From: Xanthobacteraceae bacterium
Lineage (GTDB): Bacteria; Pseudomonadota; Alphaproteobacteria; Rhizobiales; Xanthobacteraceae
Direction of reading: 5' to 3'
Length of the DNA: 38,491 bases
Assembly (NCBI GenBank): GCA_030037645.1
Contig: JASHQI010000010.1
Location: 1-38,491 of the forward strand
Below the pieces are notes generated by a model. That model worked only from the letters and a program-made list of their open reading frames with translations, ran no database searches and was not told the origin of the DNA. Positions within the stretch are counted from its first letter, which is position 1, and the number at the start of each line of letters is the position of its first letter. Shown here one piece after another: positions 9,198-17,711 of this stretch. A program made the translations under genes and the position numbers.

Positions 9198-10184
9198 ATG
9201 AGACGCCGCGAACTCCTTCAAATGCTTGCCGGGGCGACGGTTGCTGCGGCCGGCGCCACTGCTGCGCAGGCCGCCAAGACCTATCACCTCGCGGGCTTTA
9301 CGGCCGGCGCCACTGCCGCCTTCGCGCCAAACAGCCCGAATGGAACGATGCTCCTCAGGGCGCTGGCGGAGCACGGCTATAGTCTCGGCCAAAACCTCGA
9401 CTACCAGCCGTATGGCGCGGACATGCAGGTTGCCCGCCTACCGCAAGTGGCACGGCAAATTGCCGCGAGCAAAGTCGACGCTGTGGTGGTCCTTGGCTGG
9501 CCGCCGGCTGCTGCGCTGAAGGGCACCGATGTGCCGACAGTCGTAGCGGCCGGCGCCGGAGATCCGGTCGCAACCGGTCTCGTCGCCAGCCTGGCTCATC
9601 CCGGCGGCAATATCACCGGCATATCCGACAACGCGGCGACACTGAGCACCAAGCGTCTCGGACTGCTCAAGCAGGCCGTGCCCGGCATTCACAAGGTCGC
9701 GATGCTGTGGAACAAGAACGATCTTGGCATGACTTTGCGCTACCAGTCTTCAGCGGACGCCGCCAAGGCTCTCGGCGTCACGGTGCAGCCACTTGGCGTC
9801 GGCGAGCCCGACGACTTCGCAGAGGCGTTCGCTGCGATGGACCGTGCTCCGCCAGACGCGATCCTGATGGTGTCGGACGCGCTCACCATCCTAAATCGCA
9901 AGCGCGTAATCGACTATGCCGCCGCCCACCGTCTGCCGGCGATTTACGAAACCGATCCCATCGTCCACGAGGGTGGCCTCATGTCCTATGGTGCGGACGT
10001 CAAAGAATCTTTCGCGCGCGCCGCTTCGTTGGTCGATCGAATTTTCAAGGGCGCGAAGCCCGCCGATTTACCGTTCGAAGAGCCGACGCACTACCTGTTC
10101 GTCATCAATCTGAAGACCGCAAAATCCATCAACCTTGAAATCCCGCCGACCGTGCTCGCACTCGCCGATCAGGTGATCGAATGA
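9198..10184 (+). CDS. ABC transporter substrate-binding protein (ABC_sub_bind family)
   Basis: Periplasmic binding protein of 328 residues, of the type annotated as ABC_sub_bind (tryptophan/tyrosine-like). The N-terminus (MRRRELLQMLAGATVAAAG) resembles a twin-arginine or long Sec signal. The body has the two-lobe binding-protein pattern, with SLAHPGGNITGIS in the middle and a C-terminus DRIFKGAKPADLPFEEP followed by INLKTAK and ADQVIE. A good ribosome-binding site (AGGAG, 9186-9190) precedes the ATG at 9198. The stop overlaps the start of the next binding-protein gene (ATGA). No ABC permease or ATPase is present, and the run leads into a sensor kinase, so it may supply ligand to that sensor rather than a transporter. 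The ligand is unknown. Confidence 0.85.
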   Translation: MRRRELLQMLAGATVAAAGATAAQAAKTYHLAGFTAGATAAFAPNSPNGTMLLRALAEHGYSLGQNLDYQPYGADMQVARLPQVARQIAASKVDAVVVLGWPPAAALKGTDVPTVVAAGAGDPVATGLVASLAHPGGNITGISDNAATLSTKRLGLLKQAVPGIHKVAMLWNKNDLGMTLRYQSSADAAKALGVTVQPLGVGEPDDFAEAFAAMDRAPPDAILMVSDALTILNRKRVIDYAAAHRLPAIYETDPIVHEGGLMSYGADVKESFARAASLVDRIFKGAKPADLPFEEPTHYLFVINLKTAKSINLEIPPTVLALADQVIE

Positions 10185-11167
10185 GACGGCGCGAGTTCAT
10201 CACACTGCTCGGCGGCGCGATGGCCTCTTGGCCGCTCGCCGCGCGCGCACAGAGCAGTCGAAAAAAGCGCGTTGCGGTGGTACAGGGCGGCCTGCTGCCG
10301 GGCGACGCGGATGGACAGGCGGAGGTCGCCGCGCTCGAGGCGGGACTCAAGGACCTTGGCTGGAAACCAGGCGACGACATCATGCTCGACTACCGTTGGC
10401 CTGGCGCCGAGCTCGTGTCCGTGCGTGCCGCCGCGAAGGATGTCGCCGCGTCGCGGCCTGATCTGGTGGTCAGTCGCTCGACACCGACCACGGCGGCACT
10501 GATGCGCACCGGGCTGCCGATTGTCTTCGTGCTGGTGGCCGATCCGATCGGCGCGGGATTCGTCCACACATTCGCGCATCCCCGCGGCAATCTCACCGGA
10601 TTCTCAAATTTCGAAGCATCCGTCGGCGGCAAATGGCTCGAGCTACTCAAGGAAGCCGCGCCAGACGTTTCGCGGGCCGCGCTGCTGTTCAATCCCCAGA
10701 CGGCACCTTTCGCAAGCGGTTACCTCCGCGCGGCGCAAGCCGCGGCCTCAACACTTGGCATGTCCGTGATCTCCACGCCATGCAACAGCCCCGCCGACAT
10801 CGACAACGCAGTTACCGCGCAGGCGCGCGAGAGCGGCGGCGGATTCGTCGGCATCACCGACACGTTTCTTGTCGAGCACCACGACCGCATCGTTCAGCTT
10901 GCCACGCGCTATCGGCTGCCAGCCGTGTTCGGGACCCGGGTTTTTGTGCAGAGCGGCGGACTGATGGCCTATGCAGCCGACTATCCGGATATCTATCGCC
11001 GCGCCGCCGGCTATGTTGATCGCATCCTGCGCGGCACCGGCCCTGCCGATCTTCCGGTACAGGAACCCGCCAAGTTCACGCTATCGGTCAATCTCAAGGC
11101 AGCAGGCGCAATCGGTCTCGCCCTGCCGCAGACGCTCATTGCGCAGGCCGACGAGGTGATTGAATGA
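10181..11167 (+). CDS. ABC transporter substrate-binding protein, second copy
   Basis: A paralogue of the preceding gene, with exactly the same length (328 residues). The N-terminus is the family hallmark MRRREFITLLGGAMASWPLAARAQ-like signal with a double arginine and an Ala-x-Ala cleavage site. Core motifs HTFAHPRGNLTGFS and the C-terminal DRILRGTGPADLPVQEP, VNLKAAGAIGL and ADEVIE match the family. It starts inside the stop of the first copy and its own stop overlaps the next (decayed) frame, so the three were once a translationally coupled tandem. No transporter membrane genes are adjacent. The ligand is not predictable. Confidence 0.86.
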   Translation: MRRREFITLLGGAMASWPLAARAQSSRKKRVAVVQGGLLPGDADGQAEVAALEAGLKDLGWKPGDDIMLDYRWPGAELVSVRAAAKDVAASRPDLVVSRSTPTTAALMRTGLPIVFVLVADPIGAGFVHTFAHPRGNLTGFSNFEASVGGKWLELLKEAAPDVSRAALLFNPQTAPFASGYLRAAQAAASTLGMSVISTPCNSPADIDNAVTAQARESGGGFVGITDTFLVEHHDRIVQLATRYRLPAVFGTRVFVQSGGLMAYAADYPDIYRRAAGYVDRILRGTGPADLPVQEPAKFTLSVNLKAAGAIGLALPQTLIAQADEVIE

Positions 11168-11299
11168 AGCGGCGTTACTCGTTCTTCGTCTCTCCACGGG
11201 GGAATGGTGAATGTGGATGCACCCTCAAGACTGCCAAAAACGCTCGGCATCACGGTGCGGCCGGCTCTTTCTGTAGCCGCCGACGCGGTGATCGAATGA
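11164..11299 (+). pseudogene. Remnant of a further ABC substrate-binding protein gene
   Basis: The ATG at 11164 overlaps the preceding stop and gives MKRRYSFF, a degraded form of the MRRREF start. Soon after, LKTAK appears in this frame, and a +1 shift then continues the family C-terminus TLGITVRPALSVAADAVIE to the TGA at 11297-11299. Nearly the whole body of the protein is missing. The original frame stays open to 11421, but that reading has no family similarity. Confidence 0.7.
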
Positions 11300-11417
11300 G
11301 CTGGCGCACCGTTCGAAGTGCAAAAAGCCGCATTGCCGGATGCGCGACAATCGGCGGGAATACGGATAGATTCGCGACCGAGCCCCAGGTGTCGGGGCTT
11401 GGGACCAGGATAATCGA

Positions 11418-14012
11418 ATGACGGCGGACGCGGAGCATCGGAGCGGTGCGTTTCCCGTAGCGATCAATCGCCTCGGCGGCGCCGCTTCGACGACCGGCGC
11501 ATCGATCGTACGCAGCCGGCTGTTCATCAAATACGTCGCGCTGTTTGTCACCGTGGTCGTACTCGCTCTAGTCGCCAATGGCGTGTTCGAGATCTGGTTC
11601 ACATACGAAGCACAGAAGTCCTCCCTGATCAGCATCCAGCACGAGGAGGCCGAGGCAGCTGCCGGCAAGATCGAGCAGTTCATTACCGAGATCGAAAGCC
11701 AGATCGGCTGGACCACGCAACTGCCGTGGTCGAGTTCAACGCTCGATCAGCGTCGGTTCGACGCGCTGCGACTGCTGCGCCAAGTGCCCGCCATCACCGA
11801 ACTGGCCCAGATCGACGCCACAGGACATGAGCAATTGCGGGTGTCGCGGCTGACCATGGACGTCGTTGGCAGCGGCATCGATTATTCGCACAAGCCGGAA
11901 TTCACTGAAGCCATGGCCCACAAGGTTTATTACGGCCCGGTTTACTTCCGGCGACAATCCGAGCCCTACATGACCATCGCGCTCTCGGGTACGCGGCGCG
12001 ACACCGGCGTGAGCATCGCGCAGGTCAATCTCAAGCTCATTTGGGACGTGGTTTCGAACATCAAGGTCGGCGAGCACGGCCTCGCCTATGTGGTCGACGG
12101 CGATGGACGGCTTATCGCACATCCCGATATCAGTTTGGTGCTGCGCAATACGGACATGTCCAAGCTTGCGCAGGTAAAAAGCGCCCGCGCTGCCGAGGCC
12201 GATCATGCCGGCGAGGAGGTCGAGGAAGCCGAAAACATCGAGGGCCAGAAGGTGCTCACTGCCTATGCGCCGGTTCACCCGCTGCGCTGGCTGGTTTTCG
12301 TGGAAACGCCGATCCAGGAAGCCTACGCACCACTCTATGCGTCGATCCGGCGCACCGGCTTCGTGCTGTTCGGCGCCCTTTTGCTTGCCTTCATTGCCGG
12401 CATGTTCCTCGCTGGCCGGATGGTGGTGCCGATCCAGGCGCTGCGCACGGGCGCGGCGCGCATCGGCTCAGGCGACCTCGGCCAGCGCATCAATATCAAG
12501 ACCGGCGACGAGGTCGAAGCGCTTGCCAATCAGTTCAACGACATGGCGGGCCGATTGCAGGAGTCCTACGCGGGCCTAGAGCAAAAAGTCGAGGACCGCA
12601 CCAAGGAATTGAGCGAATCACTAGAGCAGCAGACAGCCACGTCCGAGGTACTGCGCGTCATTTCAAGCTCGCCCGGCGAATTGGAGCCGGTGTTTCAGGC
12701 CATGCTGGAGAGCGCGACTCGCATCTGCGAGGCCAAGTTCGGACTCATGTTCGAGTATGCAAATGGCATGTTCCGCGCGCTGTCGTGGCGAGATATTCCG
12801 CCGCAGCTCGCGAATTACAGTCGTGAGCCCCGGGTCTGGGGTCCAGACACAGCGCTGGGCCAAGTCGCCCGCACCAAGCAGACCGTCCACGTCGCAGACA
12901 TGCTCGCCGATCGCGCTTATGGCGACAAAGACCCGGGCCGACTGGCGGCGGTTGAAGGCGGCGGTGCGCGAACGATCGTTGCGGTGCCGATGCTCAGGGA
13001 AGACGAGTTGATCGGAGCCTTCACGATTTTTCGCCAGGAAGTGCGTCCGTTCACCGACAAGCAGATTGCATTGGTCACGAGCTTTGCTGCCCAGGCCGTC
13101 ATCGCCATCGAAAACGCGCGGCTGCTCAACGAATTGCGCCAACGCACCGACGATCTCAGCGCATCGCTCGAGGATTTGCGTACCGCGCAAGATCGCCTGG
13201 TACAGACCGAGAAGCTCGCATCCCTCGGCCAATTGACTGCCGGCATCGCCCACGAGATCAAGAACCCGCTCAACTTCGTCAATAATTTCTCCGGCGTTTC
13301 CGTCGAAATGATCGACGAGCTACAGACCGCGCTCGCCGACGTGAAGGCCGACGATAAGACTCGTGTGGAAATCACCGAGTTGATGGACACATTGAAGGGC
13401 AATCTGGAAAAGATTGTGCAACACGGCAAGCGTGCCGACTCGATCGTCAAGAACATGCTTCTGCACTCGCGCGAAGGCTCCGGCGAGCACCGGCCGGTCG
13501 ACATCAACGCCATCGTCGAAGAGAGCCTTAATCTCGCTTATCACGGCGCACGTGCCGAGAAGCAGGGATTCAATATCACGCTCGAGCGATCGTTCGATCC
13601 GGCCGCGGGCGAAGTCGACCTTTACCCACAGGAGATCACGCGGGTTCTGTTGAATTTGATTTCCAACGGTTTCTATGCTGCGACCAAGCGAAAGGGACAG
13701 CTCGGCAACGGCGACTTTGAGCCCGTTCTGGCGGCGGCCACCAAGAACCTTGGCGACCGCGTGGAGATCAGGATTCGCGACAACGGCACCGGGATACCGC
13801 CCGAGGTGAAAGAGAAGATGTTCAATCCGTTCTTCACGACTAAGCCCGCCGGCGAAGGAACCGGTCTTGGTTTGTCCATCAGCCATGACATCATCGTGAA
13901 ACAACACGCCGGTTCCATCTTCGTCGATACCGCACCCGGCGAATTCACCGAATTCAGGATCGTGCTGCCACGCAAAGCAGCTTCACTTGCCAAGACAGGA
14001 GGGCGGGCGTGA
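11418..14012 (+). CDS. Membrane sensor histidine kinase (Cache-HAMP-GAF-HisKA-HATPase)
   Basis: Hybrid-input sensor kinase of 864 residues. Order: cytoplasmic tail; membrane helix at about 36-58; a periplasmic dCache-like domain (about 60-310) with YYGPVYFRR and [13 protein letters not shown] segments; second helix at about 314-337; HAMP (338-390); coiled coil [21 protein letters not shown] (about 415-565); a second coiled coil; HisKA with His612 in [12 protein letters not shown]; and HATPase_c with [19 protein letters not shown] and GTGLGLSI boxes. It overlaps the degraded frame upstream (ATGA at 11418) and the receiver gene downstream (GTGA at 14009). The periplasmic domain and upstream binding proteins suggest sensing of a small periplasmic ligand. 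The exact start is uncertain, since about 30 residues precede the first helix. Confidence 0.93.
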   Translation: MTADAEHRSGAFPVAINRLGGAASTTGASIVRSRLFIKYVALFVTVVVLALVANGVFEIWFTYEAQKSSLISIQHEEAEAAAGKIEQFITEIESQIGWTTQLPWSSSTLDQRRFDALRLLRQVPAITELAQIDATGHEQLRVSRLTMDVVGSGIDYSHKPEFTEAMAHKVYYGPVYFRRQSEPYMTIALSGTRRDTGVSIAQVNLKLIWDVVSNIKVGEHGLAYVVDGDGRLIAHPDISLVLRNTDMSKLAQVKSARAAEADHAGEEVEEAENIEGQKVLTAYAPVHPLRWLVFVETPIQEAYAPLYASIRRTGFVLFGALLLAFIAGMFLAGRMVVPIQALRTGAARIGSGDLGQRINIKTGDEVEALANQFNDMAGRLQESYAGLEQKVEDRTKELSESLEQQTATSEVLRVISSSPGELEPVFQAMLESATRICEAKFGLMFEYANGMFRALSWRDIPPQLANYSREPRVWGPDTALGQVARTKQTVHVADMLADRAYGDKDPGRLAAVEGGGARTIVAVPMLREDELIGAFTIFRQEVRPFTDKQIALVTSFAAQAVIAIENARLLNELRQRTDDLSASLEDLRTAQDRLVQTEKLASLGQLTAGIAHEIKNPLNFVNNFSGVSVEMIDELQTALADVKADDKTRVEITELMDTLKGNLEKIVQHGKRADSIVKNMLLHSREGSGEHRPVDINAIVEESLNLAYHGARAEKQGFNITLERSFDPAAGEVDLYPQEITRVLLNLISNGFYAATKRKGQLGNGDFEPVLAAATKNLGDRVEIRIRDNGTGIPPEVKEKMFNPFFTTKPAGEGTGLGLSISHDIIVKQHAGSIFVDTAPGEFTEFRIVLPRKAASLAKTGGRA

Positions 14013-14398
14013 GTCTTCTCATTCTCGTTGTTGACGATGAGCCGGACGTGGAAACGTTGTTTCGCCAGCAGTTCCGCCGCGACCTTCGCGCCGGCCGCTT
14101 TATGATGGAATTTGCGCAATCCGCTCCGGATGCATTGCAATGCATCAGCAGCGCCGGAGACACCTCGCTCATTCTGATTCTGTCGGACATCAACATGCCG
14201 GGGATGAGTGGCCTTGAATTGCTGCCCAAGGCCAAGGCTTTGCGACCGGATGTTCCGGTCATCATGATCACCGCCTATGGCGATGCCGATACCAAGCGCA
14301 AGGCGCTGGAGAGAGGCGCCGACGCCCTCTTCACCAAGCCGATCGATTTTATGATGCTTCGCAACGAAATCGACACGCGGGTCGAACAGGCCGCATGA
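14009..14398 (+). CDS. Single-domain response regulator
   Basis: Stand-alone receiver of 129 residues with no output domain. It has D9/D10 as the acidic pocket, phosphorylation site D60 ([11 protein letters not shown]), Thr in MITAYG and the conserved Lys in FTKPIDF. It starts with GTG inside the stop of the sensor kinase gene and ends inside the start of the receiver-cyclase gene, so three proteins are translated as a coupled set. It may act as a phosphate sink or relay between the kinase and the cyclase, or signal by protein contact. Confidence 0.93.
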   Translation: MSLLILVVDDEPDVETLFRQQFRRDLRAGRFMMEFAQSAPDALQCISSAGDTSLILILSDINMPGMSGLELLPKAKALRPDVPVIMITAYGDADTKRKALERGADALFTKPIDFMMLRNEIDTRVEQAA

Positions 14399-15645
14399 CC
14401 GCGCAAATCCTAGTGGTTGATGACGAGCCCGATCTAGAGGCTCTCGTCCTGCAGAAATTTCGACGCCAGATCCGCGATGGCGCGGTTAGTTTTCAATTTG
14501 CGCACGATGGCGTCGACGCGCTAGCGGCGTTGAAGGCGAACGGCGCCATCGACTTGGTCGTCACCGACATCAACATGCCGAGAATGGATGGCCTGTCGCT
14601 ATTGCAAAAACTGCAGGAGAACGAGGAAAGAGTGTCGACGATCGTCGTGTCTGCGTACGGCGACATGGCCAATATTCGCACGGCGATGAACCGCGGCGCA
14701 TTCGATTTCGTCACCAAGCCGATCGACTTTGTCGATCTCGAAACCACCATCGCCAAGACGCTGCGGCATATCGAATTCCTGCGCGACGCCCGTCAGCGGC
14801 AAGCGGCGGCGGAGCGAGCCTATGCCTCGCTGTCGAGGTATTTTTCGCCCAATTTGGCGCAGCGACTTGCCGATGACGCGGACGCGATCGAACTTGTCGG
14901 CCAGCGTCGAGAGATCGCAACCTTATTTTCGGACATCACCAGCTTCACCGCGCTCGTGGAGGCGCTGGAACCAAGCGTTCTCGGGCCGCTGCTCAACGAC
15001 TATCTCACCGGAATGACCGACATCGTGTTTTCCCACGATGGCACGGTCTCCAAGATTGTCGGCGATGCTCTGCACGTCCTGTTCGGGGCCCCGGGCGAGC
15101 AGCCGGATCATGCGACCCGTGCGGTAGCCTGTGCATTGGGCCTGGACGAATGGGCGCAACAGTTCCGCGAACGTCATCGGCAGAAAGGCATCACGCTTGG
15201 AGCCACTCGGATTGGCGTCCACGGCGGGCCGGCGATCGTCGGCAATTTCGGCGGCGGTCGTTTCTTTGACTACACCGCCTACGGTGACACCATCAACGTG
15301 GCCGCGCGACTCGAGGCCGCCAACAAACCACTTGGCACCCGCGTTTTGGTGAGTGCAACACTTGCGGCCAAGGTGGAGAATTTCCGCGGCCGACCGGTCG
15401 GCGACCTTGTGCTTCGCGGCAAAACCGAAGCGCTGCGTGCATTCGAGCCGCTTCGCATCGAAGACCACGAAAGCCAAGCGACCAAGACATACCTCGACGC
15501 ATTTGCCAAACTGGAGACGGGCGATCCGGGCGCGATCGCAGCCTTTGCCTCGCACGTTGGCACTCAGCCGCAGGATCAGCTTGCGAGCTTCCACCTCAAG
15601 CGCCTGTTGAACGGCGCCACCGGCACGCGCATTGCGATGGAATGA
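14395..15645 (+). CDS. Receiver-adenylate cyclase (class III) response regulator
   Basis: A response regulator of 416 residues whose output makes a cyclic nucleotide. The N-terminal receiver has D9/D10, phosphorylation site D58 ([11 protein letters not shown]) and Lys in VTKPIDF. A helical linker leads to a class III cyclase domain (about 175-350): metal-binding Asp in LFSDITSFT and in [12 protein letters not shown], substrate-side Lys in the same motif, Asp in FFDYTAYGD, and the transition-state Asn/Arg pair in INVAARLE. The Lys/Asp set favours ATP, hence cAMP. It overlaps the receiver gene by 4 nt. The likely flow is kinase to receiver to cAMP. Confidence 0.92.
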   Translation: MTAQILVVDDEPDLEALVLQKFRRQIRDGAVSFQFAHDGVDALAALKANGAIDLVVTDINMPRMDGLSLLQKLQENEERVSTIVVSAYGDMANIRTAMNRGAFDFVTKPIDFVDLETTIAKTLRHIEFLRDARQRQAAAERAYASLSRYFSPNLAQRLADDADAIELVGQRREIATLFSDITSFTALVEALEPSVLGPLLNDYLTGMTDIVFSHDGTVSKIVGDALHVLFGAPGEQPDHATRAVACALGLDEWAQQFRERHRQKGITLGATRIGVHGGPAIVGNFGGGRFFDYTAYGDTINVAARLEAANKPLGTRVLVSATLAAKVENFRGRPVGDLVLRGKTEALRAFEPLRIEDHESQATKTYLDAFAKLETGDPGAIAAFASHVGTQPQDQLASFHLKRLLNGATGTRIAME

Positions 15646-15666
15646 TGCCAAAAGGTCGGCGGACCC

Positions 15667-15897
15667 GTGCCCACGCCGTCCGGCATCCACACAACGGCGA
15701 TCTCACTGGATGCCCTGGCCGCAGAGCTACCGAACAGCGTAGTCGACCTGGACGCCGCCAAGAGAATTTACGAGTCCTATGCGGATCTGGCGATACCTGC
15801 CGAGTCGTTCGCGCGGGCGGTCGCCTTCGCCACGAACCAGCCGAACGGTATGGATGTGAATGAAATCTTTTTCAGGCCGACCAGACAGGAACTCTAG
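15667..15897 (+). pseudogene. C-terminal remnant of a short-chain dehydrogenase/reductase gene
   Basis: The frame (GTG at 15667, stop at 15897) matches only the last 70 or so residues of an NADP-dependent SDR. AELPNSVVDLDAAKRI, then IPAESFARAVAFA and the ending DVNEIFFRPTRQEL are the usual tail of this family, with the preceding GIHTTAISLDALA matching the beta-6 strand region after some decay. The Rossmann fold and the Ser-Tyr-Lys catalytic residues are missing, so it cannot be an enzyme. It sits 21 nt after the cyclase gene. Confidence 0.72.
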
Positions 15898-15943
15898 AGC
15901 ACGATGATTTTAAGTTGATGCCGCAACGCTGGCGCGGCGCACT

Positions 15944-15965
15944 CCCTCTCCCGGCGGGGAGAGGG
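15944..15965. repeat. G/C-rich dispersed palindrome
   Basis: CCCTCTCCC and GGGAGAGGG form a perfect 9-bp stem with a 4-nt loop, followed by GTTGGGGTGAGGGGG. This matches from memory a dispersed intergenic repeat common in Bradyrhizobium-type genomes. The gap between the dehydrogenase remnant and the glycosyltransferase (15898-16095) holds nothing else visible. There is no T-run, so it is not a standard terminator, although it lies between convergent units. Confidence 0.5.
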
Positions 15966-16095
15966 TTGGGGTGAGGGGGCCCGGAAGCTGGCCTTTGAGC
16001 GATGCCGGCCTTGACTGGCTCCTGTCGTAGAGCCGCGTCCCCACTTTCCATGTGATATGGGTAATCACCGCGCCGAGCCTTACCGTTCGCAGTCA

Positions 16096-17085
16096 TCAAT
16101 GCAATGCCAACGCGCGGACTAGCGCCTTACGCGGGTGCCGTAGGGCCCAGATAATCGGCCCGTCATTGCGGGGAGGCTTTGCAGAGGCCCTCGGCCAGAG
16201 CTGATGCCATTGAGCGATGGCGCTCTCCCATAGCCGACGCCATTGAGCGCCGCTCCAAGGGTACAGTTCCAATCGACGCTGGAGCCACCGGGGAAAACAG
16301 ATGATCATAAGGCGACGCGAAACAAACGTCGTGCCTGGCAGCGCAGATCGAAGATCGTGCGGCGTGTCGCGATACATCTTGGCGAAAAGGCGCAGTTCGT
16401 GAATGTAGCGTCTGCGGTCGTTGCATGGGTGCATCTGACTTAGATGGCCGCGCCGGATGCGCGTCAGGACGACTTCCACCTGATGGATGGTGTGGCGCCA
16501 TGAAATACGCCGCCATAGATCGTTATCCTCGGTCCAGCGCAGGCGCGGATCGAAGCCGCCAATTTCATCAAGTACGCGCTTACGAACTATGACAGCGGAT
16601 GGCGCAGCCCACCAAGACAGATGATTGAGCGCTTTGGTATGGGTCCCCCCGTCAAGCAGGCGCGGCTTACGAAAGGTTTCTCGGCCGTCGACAAAAAACT
16701 CGACATGGTCACAGGCAACCATATCGGCACCCGTGCGTTCGGCCTCGGCAAGTTGTCGTTCTAGCTTGGTCGAGTCCCACAAATCGTCGTCGTCCAAAAA
16801 AGCGATCCACTCGCCATTCGCGCGTTTGATCCCGAAATTGCGGGCGGCTGAAATGTTGCCTTTGGGGAGTTCGATATAATGAGCGTTGAAGGTCGCTGCG
16901 GCGGCTCTGCTCGCTCGTCGCATTTCCGGGCTTTCACCGTTCGACACCACTATAATCTCGTAATCTTGAAAAGTCTGTGCTTTCACGCTGCCGATGGCTT
17001 CGGCCAGCATTTCAGGACGATTACGTGTGGGGATCACAACTGAAAAAAGCGGCACTGGTGCAATCTTAATGCGGTTAGTGCGCAT
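16096..17085 (-). CDS. Family 2 glycosyltransferase
   Basis: GT-A fold sugar transferase of 329 residues. The N-terminal domain begins FSVVIPTRNRPEMLAEAIGSV (substrate nucleotide site), followed by NISAARNFGIKRANGEWIAFLDDDDLW with the metal-binding DDDD at 98-101. WTEDNDLWRR near 185 holds the likely acceptor-site acidic pair. The C-terminal 100 residues are Arg/Trp-rich with a short hydrophobic stretch and could lie on the membrane. It is transcribed alone on the minus strand, with no polysaccharide genes next to it, so sugar and acceptor cannot be named. Confidence 0.88.
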   Translation of the reverse strand: MRTNRIKIAPVPLFSVVIPTRNRPEMLAEAIGSVKAQTFQDYEIIVVSNGESPEMRRASRAAAATFNAHYIELPKGNISAARNFGIKRANGEWIAFLDDDDLWDSTKLERQLAEAERTGADMVACDHVEFFVDGRETFRKPRLLDGGTHTKALNHLSWWAAPSAVIVRKRVLDEIGGFDPRLRWTEDNDLWRRISWRHTIHQVEVVLTRIRRGHLSQMHPCNDRRRYIHELRLFAKMYRDTPHDLRSALPGTTFVSRRLMIICFPRWLQRRLELYPWSGAQWRRLWESAIAQWHQLWPRASAKPPRNDGPIIWALRHPRKALVRALALH

Positions 17086-17475
17086 AGCTTACGCAGGCAT
17101 TCGCGCGGCCGTCAAGTACGGCCAATCAAGAAGCCGTCTCGGGAAGATTTTTGTCTCTATGGCGCTGTTTCGCGTCGTGTGGCCGCCGAGAAGGCATCTC
17201 AGATGGCCGCTCTTACTTGAAAAATTTTTCAAAAAATATTTGGTCGCCACTCCACTTGGGAGAACTTTCACCTCAATATTTTTGGGTCGAGTATGGTGTC
17301 TTCTGATTTATTGGGAGCGTGGTGATCGGGCTTCTCTACAATGTGTCCCTGTGGGGTGTGATTACGTTCTGCATGATCAGCCAGTGGTGCGCCGTTCCCT
17401 TATTGGTCTGGGTCGGCCGCCGATCAAGTAGAAGACACCGGCCACAATACGCACTGATGCCACCGCGTTGCTGGC
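17086..17475. other. Intergenic region without a recognisable gene
   Basis: This 390-nt stretch separates the divergently transcribed glycosyltransferase gene from the first riboswitch promoter. It is more A/T-rich than its surroundings. A perfect 14-bp palindrome, TGAAAAATTTTTCA, lies at 17218-17231 and could be a protein-binding site or just A/T-rich promoter sequence of the glycosyltransferase. No credible coding frame was seen. Confidence 0.5.
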
Positions 17476-17504
17476 TTGCACTAAGGCAGGGCGGGAATTA
17501 AATT
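17476..17504 (+). promoter_or_regulatory. Sigma70-like promoter of riboswitch unit A
   Basis: -35 TTGCAC (17476-17481), 17-nt spacer, -10 TAAATT (17499-17504). Transcription would begin near 17511, directly before the first aptamer base at 17512. The match is by eye. Confidence 0.55.
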
Positions 17505-17511
17505 TGTAAGC

Positions 17512-17556
17512 GGCGGTGGAGTTCGCCATTAAGTGCCTAACGGCCGATGACTCCTG
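17512..17556 (+). promoter_or_regulatory. Fluoride (crcB-motif) riboswitch aptamer A
   Basis: Matches the known fluoride aptamer. GGCG (17512-17515) pairs with CGCC (17524-17527) as the pseudoknot. GGAGTT pairs with GACTCC as helix P1, closed by a G-U wobble. GCC-TAAC-GGC forms P2, followed by the invariant GATGACTCCT (17546-17555). It lies about 150 nt before the dynamin-like GTPase gene, same strand. One oddity: the conserved A after the 5' pseudoknot strand (GGCGA) is G here (GGCGG), at a position that helps form the fluoride site in known structures, so affinity could differ. Confidence 0.87.
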
Positions 17557-17579
17557 CTGGCGATAGCGCGGCGGGAGTC
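17549..17579 (+). promoter_or_regulatory. Expression-platform hairpin of riboswitch A
   Basis: GACTCCTGCTG (17549-17559) pairs with CGGCGGGAGTC (17569-17579) over 11 bp with a 9-nt loop. It competes with P1, because both use GACTCC. The right arm contains GGGAG, exactly 8 nt before the ATG at 17586, so this hairpin would hide that ribosome-binding site when fluoride is absent. No T-run follows, hence translational rather than termination control is likely. Confidence 0.65.
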
Positions 17580-17585
17580 TGAAAG

Positions 17586-17711
17586 ATGGCACTAGGACCA
17601 CCCTCGCCACCCCCTTCATTTTTCCGCCGTCTGCCGCTCATCTCGCGCACTTGGACTGCCGTCTCTCTGGAAGACGGTTTCGCCGGTATCGCGTCGAGGG
17701 CACTCCCATGA
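17586..17711 (+). CDS. Possible leader ORF of riboswitch unit A (41 residues)
   Basis: ATG at 17586 stands 8 nt after the GGGAG that the riboswitch hairpin can hide. The frame runs without stop to a TGA at 17709-17711, which overlaps the ATG of the GTPase gene (ATGA). The peptide begins MALGPPSPPPSFFRRL and resembles no known protein. It may exist only to couple GTPase translation to the riboswitch. Not certain to be translated. Confidence 0.4.
   Translation: MALGPPSPPPSFFRRLPLISRTWTAVSLEDGFAGIASRALP

Noticed and set aside
11164-11421. 85-residue intact gene between binding protein and kinase
   Set aside because: Only a frameshifted remnant of a binding-protein C-terminus is recognisable; composition otherwise random.
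16994-17431. 145-residue plus-strand ORF before the first riboswitch
   Set aside because: It begins inside the minus-strand glycosyltransferase gene and has no protein-like features of a known family.
17547-17582. Tiny ORFs beginning ATG-ACT-CCT (Met-Thr-Pro) at all four leader elements, looking like conserved leader peptides
   Set aside because: ATGACTCCT is part of the conserved fluoride aptamer itself (end of P2, P1 right strand), which explains the shared start; lengths and later residues differ and there is no good ribosome-binding site.
17651-17707. TTG start for the first GTPase
   Set aside because: The added 19 residues are Arg-rich and unconserved-looking, and the ATG at 17708 has a better ribosome-binding site and the ATGA coupling.
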